A DNA stretch of 12,200 bases from Planctomycetaceae bacterium (GTDB lineage Bacteria > Planctomycetota > UBA1135 > GCA-002686595): positions 1 to 12,200 of the forward strand of contig JABWBL010000052.1 in assembly GCA_013360535.1 (NCBI GenBank). Reading direction: 5' to 3'. Under the pieces are notes generated by a model. It ran no database searches. It worked only from the letters and a program-made list of their open reading frames with translations, and was not told where the DNA came from. Positions 1 to 7,318 of the stretch are shown piece after piece. Each line of letters opens with the position of its first letter. Position 1 is the stretch's first letter. The translations under genes were made by a program, and so were the position numbers.

Positions 1-2
1 TC

Positions 3-1406
3 GCGCTCGTCAGCGGGGGCCCCCTGCACGTCGAGTCCGTGGCGGTCTGGCCGAACGCGCCGCTCGCGCTGACGGTTCCCGATGGCGCCTCGCTGCATGT
101 GCGCGTCGTCGACGAGGTCGGTGCGCCCGTGCTCGAACCCGTGCGCCTCTCGGTCGCGGGCCTGCGCGATTCGTTGCCGCCACATTTCGAGATCCGCGAC
201 GGCGAGACGTGGATCCACGGCGTCGAGCCGGGGCTCAAGCTCGCGCTGCTCGTCTCTCCGCTGCAGCGCGCGAGCTTCACCTCTTCCGGCGTGAACATCA
301 CGGCGCCGCCGTCGCGCGGAGAGCAGGCCGAGGTCACGCTCGTGCTCGCCAACCAGTCGCCGGTCGTCGCGGGGCGCCTCCTCGGGCCCGGTGGAGCTCC
401 GTTCGCGTCGGCGAAGCTCGACATCGTCGCGCGCGAGCATCTGGACCAGCCGTGGGATCCCGGCCGGAGCACGTTCCGCACCGACGAGGCCGGGCGCTTC
501 GAGGGCCCGACGACGCGCATCGTCGCCGAGGCACCGGTCGACACGAAGCTGCTGTTCCGCTCCGAGGATGGACGGCTCGAGGCGACGCTCGACCTGGGTG
601 CGCCGCTCGACGCGGGAGTGCCGCTGGAACTCGGCGACGTGCAGCTCGCGCCCGCTCCGCCGCTCGTCGCCGGGCTCGTCGTCGATTCGGAGGGCCGTCC
701 GCTCGCCAACGCCACGGTCGAGCTCCACACGCGCCCGGCCGGCACGACGCTGCGGCGCATCAAGGACGTTCCTCGCACCGTGCGCACCGACGCGTTCGGC
801 AAGTTCGAGCTGTACGCGGGCATCACGAGCGGCGAGCTGCAGCTCGTCGCGCGCCTCGGCACGTACCTGGACTCCGTCGCGCGCGACGTGCAGGTCGGTG
901 AGACGAGTGTCGTGCTGGTGCTCGCGCGTCCGACGCTGCTCGCCGGGCGGCTCGTCGTCGGCAATCCGAACGTGCTCGACGCCCTCGAACTCGAGTGTGG
1001 CGCCACCAAGGTGCAGCCTGCGCTCGACGGCACGTTCCGGCTCGCGGTGGCGGAAGCGAAAGCGGGCTCCACACTGCGCGTCCTGCTGCAAGGGCACGCG
1101 CAGCCGCTGCTCGAGCTCGCCAGCCTGCAGGGCCCGGACGACCCGCGCTTGCGCACCCTCGACCTCACGGGACTGGTGACTTCGATCGTGGCGACCGTCG
1201 TCGACTCCACGACGGGCGAGCCCCTCCAGCGCGTCGACTACCTCTGGTCGACCGCCACCGCCCAGCGCAGCCTGCAGATCGGACGCGGCTGCATCGGCGC
1301 CGTCGTCGTCGGTTCCACTGCCGATTTCGTCGTGCGCGCCGAAGGTTACGCCGAGCACAAGTTCGTCGGCGTGCGGCACGGCGACGTCCTGCGCCTGCGC
1401 CGCTAG
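3..1406 (+). CDS. Array gene 1: carboxypeptidase-regulatory-like repeat protein, 5'-truncated by window edge
   Basis: The frame is open to the left edge, so the GTG at 39 is probably internal. The residues around it (VAVWPNAPLALTVPDGASLH) align with the middle of the complete paralogues (RPWPDGGVRLELPPAGSLH near residue 263 of gene 2), which means about 260 residues are missing upstream. Visible modules start near ASLHVRVVDEVGAPV, SPVVAGRLLGPGGAPF, PPLVAGLVVDSEGRPLANA and PTLLAGRLVV, each with the V-x-G-x-V-x-D-x-x-G-x-P beta-sandwich signature. The middle two carry the turn TD-[EA]-[AF]-G-[RK]-F. The family marker DPRLRTLDLTGLV is present. Compared with genes 2-4, the protein stops right after GVRHGDVLRLRR and lacks the last module of about 100 residues. 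No catalytic motif is visible. A structural or adhesive extracytoplasmic role is inferred. The stop codon lies inside the left arm of the palindrome at 1399-1589. Confidence 0.85.
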   Translation, partial: ALVSGGPLHVESVAVWPNAPLALTVPDGASLHVRVVDEVGAPVLEPVRLSVAGLRDSLPPHFEIRDGETWIHGVEPGLKLALLVSPLQRASFTSSGVNITAPPSRGEQAEVTLVLANQSPVVAGRLLGPGGAPFASAKLDIVAREHLDQPWDPGRSTFRTDEAGRFEGPTTRIVAEAPVDTKLLFRSEDGRLEATLDLGAPLDAGVPLELGDVQLAPAPPLVAGLVVDSEGRPLANATVELHTRPAGTTLRRIKDVPRTVRTDAFGKFELYAGITSGELQLVARLGTYLDSVARDVQVGETSVVLVLARPTLLAGRLVVGNPNVLDALELECGATKVQPALDGTFRLAVAEAKAGSTLRVLLQGHAQPLLELASLQGPDDPRLRTLDLTGLVTSIVATVVDSTTGEPLQRVDYLWSTATAQRSLQIGRGCIGAVVVGSTADFVVRAEGYAEHKFVGVRHGDVLRLRR

Positions 1407-1589
1407 CCCGCATTTCTCACCAGAATCTACTGCGGCCGCGCTATCTCGGCGCATGCTGCGCGTTTGGAGCAGTTTCGCTCCTCAGCGACCGTACAGGTCG
1501 CCTCCGGGTCGAAACCGCTCCAACCGCTTGCGAGCGCTCGAGCTATCGCGCCCTCGCTACGATTCTGGTGAGAAATCCGAGCTAGCGGC
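1399..1589. repeat. 191-bp imperfect palindrome (possible MITE/REP-like element)
   Basis: Three nested inverted repeats share one dyad near 1493-1494. The outer arms 1399-1427 and 1561-1589 match at 27 of 29 positions, including the perfect 16-mer ATTTCTCACCAGAATC at 1412-1427 and its complement at 1561-1576. The middle arms 1464-1477 and 1510-1523 match at 13 of 14. The central hairpin GCGACC/GGTCGC lies at 1485-1490 and 1496-1501 with loop GTACA. The stretches between them also match partly after a one-base shift. Two arms of roughly 90 bp therefore look like diverged inverted copies. It contains no convincing gene and no T-tract, so it is not a standard intrinsic terminator, although its transcript would fold strongly. 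It overlaps the stop codon of gene 1. A miniature non-autonomous element or REP-type element is my preferred reading. Confidence 0.75.
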
Positions 1590-1772
1590 CGCGGCCGGGC
1601 GTCCGCGCCGCACCGGCCCCGATCTTCCGCGACGAAGTCTGTAATTCCCTCCGGGTCCGGAGCTATCAAGGCGAAGCTCCGTCGTGCACGGGGCCTCGTT
1701 CCCCTTCGCCATCCCTCGCCTCGCCCGCCCGAAGTCCCCGTTCGCGCGCGGCCCACGGACTCCACCCGACCC
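1590..1772. other. Leader region upstream of array gene 2
   Basis: This is the rest of the 366-bp gap between genes 1 and 2. It lacks the promoter-like block found before genes 3-5. A short perfect stem-loop is present (CGGAGCT at 1658-1664 pairing with AGCTCCG at 1675-1681, 10-base loop), but it is not followed by a T-run. No convincing -10/-35 pair or Shine-Dalgarno close to the GTG at 1773 was seen. Gene 2 is probably transcribed from somewhere in this segment or by read-through from gene 1, but the sequence does not decide which. Confidence 0.4.
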
Positions 1773-4277
1773 GTGAGACCCTCGCAGATTCGTGTCGTTC
1801 TCGCGCTGCTCGCACTCGTGCTGCTCGTCGCGCTCGGCCTGTTGTGGCGCCGCGACGGCGGAGTCGTCGACACCGCGACGGCTCCGGCGCCGGCGGAGCT
1901 CGCTGAGCCCCTCGAGGCGTCCCCTGCCCCGACCGAAGCCATCGGCGACTCCTCCGAGCCCTCGCGCGAGTCCCCACGCGAAGAACCCGCCACCGAACCC
2001 GCGCCCCCCACTCGCGACGGCCTCTTCCGCGTGCGCGTGCTGCACCACGAGACGCTCGAGCCCGTCGCGGGCGCCGAGGTGCGTTGGGCAGAGTCGGAGA
2101 AACTGGCTGACCCGCGAGGCTCTCCCTTCTTGATCGATCCCGCTGTCGAAGAACGCTGGGCGAACTACGGTCACTTCGACACGAGCGACGCCGCCGGCGA
2201 GGTCTGGATCGATCCACCCGCGGAGCAGTTCCGCATCGAGGCGACGCGCGGCAACCTGTCCGGCGGAAACTACCTTTGGCGCGGGCGTCCCGACGACTTC
2301 TTCGTCCTGCTCGCGCCTGCTGACGACCTGCGGGTCGAGGTTGTCGACGCCGAGGGTCGACCTGCAGCCGGCGTCGGAGTTGCGGTGAGCGCCGCGGGCG
2401 CCACGAATCACTTCCACAAGCCCCTCGGAATCACCGGGGCGGACGGGCTGGTGCTCCTGAAGGCCGCCCGCCTTGCGGCGCTCGGCGGAGGTGAGGGTCC
2501 CTTGCGAGTGCGGGCCTGCACCGTTGCGTCGGCACCCGTCGAGAGAATCGTCGATTCACGGCCGTGGCCGGACGGTGGGGTGCGCCTCGAATTGCCACCC
2601 GCAGGTTCGCTCCACTTGCGCTGCGTCGAACCGAACGGTGAGCGGATTCGCGAGAACGTGATCGTGACGGTTTCGACGGGCCAGGTCGGCGTCATCGGCG
2701 AGACCACCATGTGGCTCGCGGAGGAAGGTGAACTCGAGCTCCCGTGGGTGACGCTTGGAGAGACGCTCAACCTGAACGCGAACACCGTGGCGGCGAACGC
2801 GCCTCGCTCGGCCAAGGCGACGCGCAGGGCCGGACCGCTCGTCGTCGGGGAACGTGTCGAGGTCGAGCTCGTGCTCGAGTTTCCACCATTCCAGCTCAGC
2901 GGTCGCGCGCTGCGGCCCGATGGCACGCCGCTCGAGACCTCGCAGATCCGGCTGACCTCCGGTCCGAGCGCGAGCGCGGTCAGCACGACGCGTACAGACG
3001 CGGCCGGTCGCTTTGAATTCAGGCTCAACTATTGGCCTCCGGAGTCCTTGAAGCCGATTGCTCTCGTTGCGGCAGGCCTCGGACTCGAAGCGCCGCTCGA
3101 GCTACCGAGCAAGCCGAACGACTCGTACCTCCACGTCGGAGATGTGCTCCTCGTGGAATCGCCGACGCTCGTGACGGGACGAGTCGTCGATCCGCACGGC
3201 CGTGGCATTGGCAGCGCGTACGTCGGGGCCGAGACGCGCCCGCGGGACTTCGATCCATCGAAGTTCGCGCCAGAGCCCGGTGCCTCGATCGTCGAATGGC
3301 AGATCGATCCACGCGCCAAGGCCACGACCGAGGCCGACGGGAGATTCGTGCTGCGCGGGAAGTCGGAGGAGCGCGAGTTTCGTCTGCGAGTCGGCGCAAC
3401 GGGTTACCGGTCGGCCGAGCCGCTCGAGCTTGCACCGGGTGCGCGCGACGTCGAGATCGTCCTCGAACCCAGACTCCCTCCGATTCTGGGGAGAGTGATC
3501 GTCGGGAGTCACGACGCGACGGCGCACCTCAGGCTCGTGCCGACCTCGGGGCAGGCGCGCTGGCGTGGCGCCGGGCGTTTCGAGCTCGAACGCGAGAACA
3601 CGGAGCCGATCGACCTCGAGATCTTCACCGACGGCGAGAGTTCGACCGCCGAGACGCCGCTCGTTCGTCTCGAAGGCATCCGCGACGCGAACGATCCGCG
3701 GCTTGCGGCCATCGACCTGCGGCCGCTGGTGCACGAATTCCGCTTCGAGGTCGTGCCGCCCGCGGGCAGCTCGATCCGCAACCTGACCGTCTCGGCCGCC
3801 TTGCCCGAGAAGATGATCTGGAGCTTCACCTCGGGGCCTGGCGTGCTCGTGCTCATTCCAAGGTCCGTTCTCGACGGCGAGCCAGAGCTCGTGGTGCGCC
3901 TCGTGCACGATGACCTGCCCCCCGCGCGCTTCGAGCGAGTCTCCCACGGTGCTCGATTGCAGCTCACCAACTATCCATCACTGGAGCTGCGCGTCCCCGA
4001 GACGCTGCCCGCTGCTTCCCAGGATCTCAACTACTCGATCCTGGCACGGTGCATCGGAACTCCTCCGGCCATGACGTCCATCCTCGCCGGCCGCTCCGGC
4101 CGCCTCGCGCTCAAGTCTCCCGGCGAATGGCGCGTGAGCTGGCGCATCGGCAACAACGGCAAGGAGCTGATGGTCCGCACCGTGGTCGTCGACAAGGAGG
4201 ACATCGTCTGCGAGCTCGACGCCACTCCCGAAGCGATCGAGGCGGAGATCGCGCGGCACAAGGCGAAACGCAAGTGA
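1773..4277 (+). CDS. Array gene 2: membrane-anchored multi-module carboxypeptidase-regulatory-like protein (834 aa)
   Basis: The GTG start is chosen because RPSQIRVVLALLALVLLVAL then lines up with the N-termini of genes 3 and 4. No good ribosome binding site is seen. Residues 8-25 form one hydrophobic segment flanked by Arg, without lipobox or clear AxA cleavage site, so it is more likely a signal anchor than a cleaved peptide. Residues 27-82 are a Pro/Glu/Ala-rich linker. Beta-sandwich modules follow, starting near residues 84 (FRVRVLHHETLEPVAGAEVRW), 186 (LRVEVVDAEGRPAAGVGV), 279, 373 (FQLSGRALRPDGTPL), 466 (LVTGRVVDPHGRGIG) and 570. The family marker NDPRLAAIDLRPLVHEFRFEV sits near 640, then two more beta-rich segments and a basic tail, HKAKRK. 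Surface or periplasmic exposure of the modules is inferred from the topology. No metallopeptidase zinc site is present, so this is not a carboxypeptidase. The closest relative in the window is gene 3. Confidence 0.9.
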   Translation: MRPSQIRVVLALLALVLLVALGLLWRRDGGVVDTATAPAPAELAEPLEASPAPTEAIGDSSEPSRESPREEPATEPAPPTRDGLFRVRVLHHETLEPVAGAEVRWAESEKLADPRGSPFLIDPAVEERWANYGHFDTSDAAGEVWIDPPAEQFRIEATRGNLSGGNYLWRGRPDDFFVLLAPADDLRVEVVDAEGRPAAGVGVAVSAAGATNHFHKPLGITGADGLVLLKAARLAALGGGEGPLRVRACTVASAPVERIVDSRPWPDGGVRLELPPAGSLHLRCVEPNGERIRENVIVTVSTGQVGVIGETTMWLAEEGELELPWVTLGETLNLNANTVAANAPRSAKATRRAGPLVVGERVEVELVLEFPPFQLSGRALRPDGTPLETSQIRLTSGPSASAVSTTRTDAAGRFEFRLNYWPPESLKPIALVAAGLGLEAPLELPSKPNDSYLHVGDVLLVESPTLVTGRVVDPHGRGIGSAYVGAETRPRDFDPSKFAPEPGASIVEWQIDPRAKATTEADGRFVLRGKSEEREFRLRVGATGYRSAEPLELAPGARDVEIVLEPRLPPILGRVIVGSHDATAHLRLVPTSGQARWRGAGRFELERENTEPIDLEIFTDGESSTAETPLVRLEGIRDANDPRLAAIDLRPLVHEFRFEVVPPAGSSIRNLTVSAALPEKMIWSFTSGPGVLVLIPRSVLDGEPELVVRLVHDDLPPARFERVSHGARLQLTNYPSLELRVPETLPAASQDLNYSILARCIGTPPAMTSILAGRSGRLALKSPGEWRVSWRIGNNGKELMVRTVVVDKEDIVCELDATPEAIEAEIARHKAKRK

Positions 4278-4398
4278 GGCCGCGGCGTGGCAGCCGTCCA
4301 GCGCGCCCTGTCCACGGGAGTTCCAGAGCGGTACAAGAGGACTCCCCGGGCGAGACCACGTGTCGTCGTTTCGTCGAAGCACGGATGCTGGAGAGTGG
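4278..4398 (+). promoter_or_regulatory. 121-bp spacer with promoter-like block upstream of gene 3
   Basis: The spacer has exactly the same length as the next two. TGTC at 4309, GGTACAA at 4330-4336 and CCCCGGGCGAGAC at 4344-4356 recur at identical offsets before genes 4 and 5, with GGTACAA starting 69 bases before the start codon in all three. CTGTCC at 4308-4313 and TACAAG at 4332-4337 are 18 bp apart and could serve as -35 and -10 elements. That reading is inference: conservation could also reflect shared ancestry by duplication. The ribosome binding site is GGAGAG at 4390-4395, a slightly close 3 bases before ATG 4399. Confidence 0.5.
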
Positions 4399-6873
4399 AT
4401 GAAGCGTTCGTCGTGGCTTGCACTCCTGATGCTGCTGTTGGTCGCGCTCGTCGCGACCTTCCTCTGGCGTCCGCGAGCGGAGGGGGACGCAGCTTCGGCG
4501 GACTCGACGAAGGGCGCGGACTTGTCCTCGCTCGCTTCGATGACGGCAGTGGAAGTGGACGAGGACGAGCGCCGGATCGCCCCCGAGGCCGCGAACGTTG
4601 CCGCTGGGACGAACTCGGAACCCGGGCGAGCCATACGCGACGGACTCGTGCGCGTGCGCGTGCTGCACCTCGAGACCCTCGAGCCGCTGTCTGGCGCGCA
4701 CGTGCGCTGGGCGGAGGTCGAGCGCTTGCAGGATCCCGGTTACGTGCCCTTGGTCTTCGACCCGGATGTCGAGGAACGCTGGTCGAAGCACGGTCGCTCC
4801 ACCACGAGCGATGCCGCAGGCGAGGTTTGGCTCGAGGTTCCGAGCAACATGCTGCACATCGAGGCGACTCTCGGGAACTTGCACGGTCGCCTCTCGCTGT
4901 GGCCGGACAGCAACGCGGACCAAGTGCTCCTGCTCGGCCCCGACGACGGGCTGGTCGTCGAGGTCGTGCATGCGGACGGCTCGCCTGCCGCCGGAGTCGG
5001 CGTCGTGTGCCGCTCGGGCAGTGCGACGAACACCTTCACGATGCCCGAGGGATTCACGGGCGCCGACGGACTCGTGCGGCTCGCGGAAGTCCGGCGCAAT
5101 GCCTTGGGCGGTGGTGAGGGCCTCCTGCGCGTGCGCGCCTGCTTCCTCGGCCCGGAGTCGGTCGAGCGGTTGCTCGACTCGCGGCCCTGGCCCACGCAGA
5201 TCGTGCGCCTCGAGTTGCCGCCCGCCGGTTGGATCCACGTGCGTTGCGTCGATGCCCGCGGCGAACCGCTGCGCGAGAACCTGCACGTGTCGGTCCTTGA
5301 GGGCTCGCCCATGGCGCGCACCGGGCCGAGCCATTGGTTCGCGAAGGCTGGAGAGCTCGAGCTCCCGTGCATCGCATCCGGCCAGTCGATCGGAATCAGC
5401 GCGCAGAGACCGGACGCCGGGAGGCCGCTGAGTTCGACGCAGGTGAAGGTCGCAGCACCGCTGCGCGCGGGAGAGCGTGTCGAGGTTGAACTCGTGCTCA
5501 AGCCCCCGCGGTTTCGCCTCAGCGGCCGGGCGCTGCGCCCCGACGGAACTCCGCTGGTCAACGCGGTTCTCCTGCTTTCCACGGAGGGGCGCGCGGGCGG
5601 CCTCGGGAGGGCGACGACGGCGGTCGACGGGAAATTCGAGTTCTGGCTGCACAGCTGGCTCGACGAGCCCGCGGAGCCGCCGAAGCTCACCGCGACGAGA
5701 CTCGGGCTGACGGCACCGCTGAAACTCCCGTCCGCTCCATCCGATCCCGAATTCCACATCGGCGACGTGCTGCTCACCGAGCTGCCGCTCCTCGCGAGCG
5801 GGCGTGTCGTCGATGAGCACGGGCGCGGCGTCGGCGGTGCCACCCTCGGAATCGAGAAACGACCGCGCGCTGCCGACGCGGAGGCGGGCGAGTGGAAGCT
5901 CGATCGCAGCCAGTCCTTCGAATCGGAACGCGACGGGCGCTTCGTCCTGCGCCGGAACCTCGACGATTCCGAGCTGCGTCTCGTCGCCGCGCGTGGCCCG
6001 CGTGCTGCGAAGCCCGTCGAGTTCGAACCCGGCGCGACGGACCTGCAGGTCGTGCTTCCAGCCGGCGTTCCTCCGCTCCTCGGACGCGTGCTCGTCGAGA
6101 GCCACGACGCGACGAAACACCTGCGCTTCGAGTGCGGTTCCGCCACGCTCCGCTGGCGCGACGTCGGGCGCTTCGAGCTCCAGCGCAAGGACGACGAGCC
6201 GATCGACCTCGAGATCTTCACGGACGGCGAGAGTTCGAGCGCCGAGATCCCGCTCGTCCGCATCGCCGACCTCCGCGACCCGCACGATCCGCGACTGCAG
6301 GCGATCGACCTGCGACCGCTCGTGCGCGAGCTGCGTTTCGAGGTCCTCGCTCCGCCCGGTGGCGCGGTGCGAATGCTCGACGTCTCGGCGGCCCTGCCCG
6401 AGCGGATGGTCTGGAAATTCACCTCGGGTCCCTCGGTGCTCGTGCTCGTTCCCGCCGCGCTGCACGAGAGCGAGCCGCGGCTCACGGTGCGACTCGTGCC
6501 CAACGAATTGCCTCCGAAGACGTTCCATGACGTCACGAACGGCGCTCGCCTGCAGCTCGCGCGCTACCCCCAGATCCGGCTGCGCATCCCCGACACTCTC
6601 CCCGAGGCCAAGGGGGATCTCACCTACCTCGTCTTTGCGAACACGGGCGGCGGTTCGGGGTTTGACGTGGCCGAAATCCTGGCTGGGCGCGAGAGCAAGC
6701 TCGACGTGCGATCTCCCGGCGAATGCCACCTCGGGTGGCGCCTCGCCGGCAGCGAGAAGTCGTTGGAAGTCGAATCGATCGTCGTCGGCGAGGAGGACGT
6801 CGAGTGCGTGTTGGACGCGAAACTTGGAGATGTCGAGGCCGCCGCCGCCGAGGTGAGAGCGAGACGCAGATGA
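4399..6873 (+). CDS. Array gene 3: membrane-anchored multi-module carboxypeptidase-regulatory-like protein (824 aa)
   Basis: ATG 4399 is preferred over the upstream in-frame GTG at 4360. It has GGAGAG just before it, its product begins MKRSSWLALLMLLLVALVAT in register with the paralogues, and the GTG lies inside the conserved spacer block. The hydrophobic anchor spans residues 5-22, followed by an Asp/Glu-rich linker to about 80. Modules start near 84 (VRVRVLHLETLEPLSGAHVRW), 185 (LVVEVVHADGSPAAGVGV), 278, 372 (FRLSGRALRPDGTPL), 465 (LASGRVVDEHGRGVGG) and 560. The marker DPRLQAIDLRPLV is near 630. The protein ends in an Ala/Glu helix with tail AEVRARRR. Cys in RVRAC and in VECVLDA are shared with gene 4. 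No catalytic motif is visible. It is strongly similar to gene 2 throughout, including near-identical DNA at 6196-6238 versus 3603-3645. Confidence 0.9.
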   Translation: MKRSSWLALLMLLLVALVATFLWRPRAEGDAASADSTKGADLSSLASMTAVEVDEDERRIAPEAANVAAGTNSEPGRAIRDGLVRVRVLHLETLEPLSGAHVRWAEVERLQDPGYVPLVFDPDVEERWSKHGRSTTSDAAGEVWLEVPSNMLHIEATLGNLHGRLSLWPDSNADQVLLLGPDDGLVVEVVHADGSPAAGVGVVCRSGSATNTFTMPEGFTGADGLVRLAEVRRNALGGGEGLLRVRACFLGPESVERLLDSRPWPTQIVRLELPPAGWIHVRCVDARGEPLRENLHVSVLEGSPMARTGPSHWFAKAGELELPCIASGQSIGISAQRPDAGRPLSSTQVKVAAPLRAGERVEVELVLKPPRFRLSGRALRPDGTPLVNAVLLLSTEGRAGGLGRATTAVDGKFEFWLHSWLDEPAEPPKLTATRLGLTAPLKLPSAPSDPEFHIGDVLLTELPLLASGRVVDEHGRGVGGATLGIEKRPRAADAEAGEWKLDRSQSFESERDGRFVLRRNLDDSELRLVAARGPRAAKPVEFEPGATDLQVVLPAGVPPLLGRVLVESHDATKHLRFECGSATLRWRDVGRFELQRKDDEPIDLEIFTDGESSSAEIPLVRIADLRDPHDPRLQAIDLRPLVRELRFEVLAPPGGAVRMLDVSAALPERMVWKFTSGPSVLVLVPAALHESEPRLTVRLVPNELPPKTFHDVTNGARLQLARYPQIRLRIPDTLPEAKGDLTYLVFANTGGGSGFDVAEILAGRESKLDVRSPGECHLGWRLAGSEKSLEVESIVVGEEDVECVLDAKLGDVEAAAAEVRARRR

Positions 6874-7318
6874 GAGCGCGCCCCGACGGCCGCAACTCCT
6901 CCACTGTCGGTGGGCACGGCGGCGAGGTACAAACCTTGGCCCCGGGCGAGACGGTGAGCCGTTGCGTCGAAATTCCTTCGGAGAAGGAACCCAGTTGAAG
7001 CGCTTGCTGTCGCGTGGTCTCGCGGTGCTGGCCGCGCTCGCGCTGGTGTTCGTTCTCGTGTTCCTGTCGCGCGATCGCGGCGGCGAGAGCGCGCAACTCG
7101 ACGCAGCGACAGGCGCGGAGCTCGTGCGCGAACCGCTCGCGGGCACGGACAAGGCGACACCTTCCGCGCAAGTCTCCGAGAACTCCTCCGATCGTGAGAT
7201 CGCGCCCGAAACCGCTCCGACGACCTCCTCTCCATCCCCCGTCGACTCCATCCTCGTGCGCGTCGTCGACTGCGAACGCTTCGAGCCCGTCGCGGGTGCG
7301 GAGGTGCGCTGGGCGAGC
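6831..7318 (+). repeat. Direct repeat, copy A: gene 3 end, spacer, gene 4 leader and membrane segment
   Basis: This segment aligns without gaps to 9457-9944 at an offset of 2626. I count about 28 mismatches in 488 bases by eye, near 94% identity. It runs from the last codons of gene 3 through the stop, the 121-bp spacer, and gene 4 codons up to the first ectodomain strand EVRWAS. The non-coding spacer is as well conserved as the coding parts (about 7 mismatches in 121). This favours recent duplication or gene conversion over selection on protein alone. Confidence 0.9.
6874..6994 (+). promoter_or_regulatory. 121-bp spacer with promoter-like block and masked ribosome binding site upstream of gene 4
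   Basis: TGTC at 6905, GGTACAAA at 6926-6933 and CCCCGGGCGAGAC at 6940-6952 repeat the arrangement before gene 3. The ribosome binding site is GGAGAAGGA at 6980-6988, 6 bases before TTG 6995. TTCCTT at 6973-6978 is a perfect complement of AAGGAA at 6984-6989 with a 5-base loop, so part of the ribosome binding site could be folded into a small hairpin. Promoter function is inferred from conservation and position. Confidence 0.5.

Noticed and set aside
1453..1644. Small plus-strand frames across the gap between genes 1 and 2
   Set aside because: They lie mostly in the palindrome, have no ribosome binding site or domain, and mirror each other on both strands because of the inverted repeat.
1658..1681. 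A 7-bp stem-loop as a transcription terminator for gene 1
   Set aside because: The stem is short, the loop is 10 bases, and no T-run follows. It is weaker than the palindrome just upstream.
4360..4398. GTG 4360 as the start of gene 3, and TTG 6962 as the start of gene 4
   Set aside because: Both lie in the conserved spacer. The later starts have ribosome binding sites and align with each other as M/L-K-R followed directly by the hydrophobic segment.
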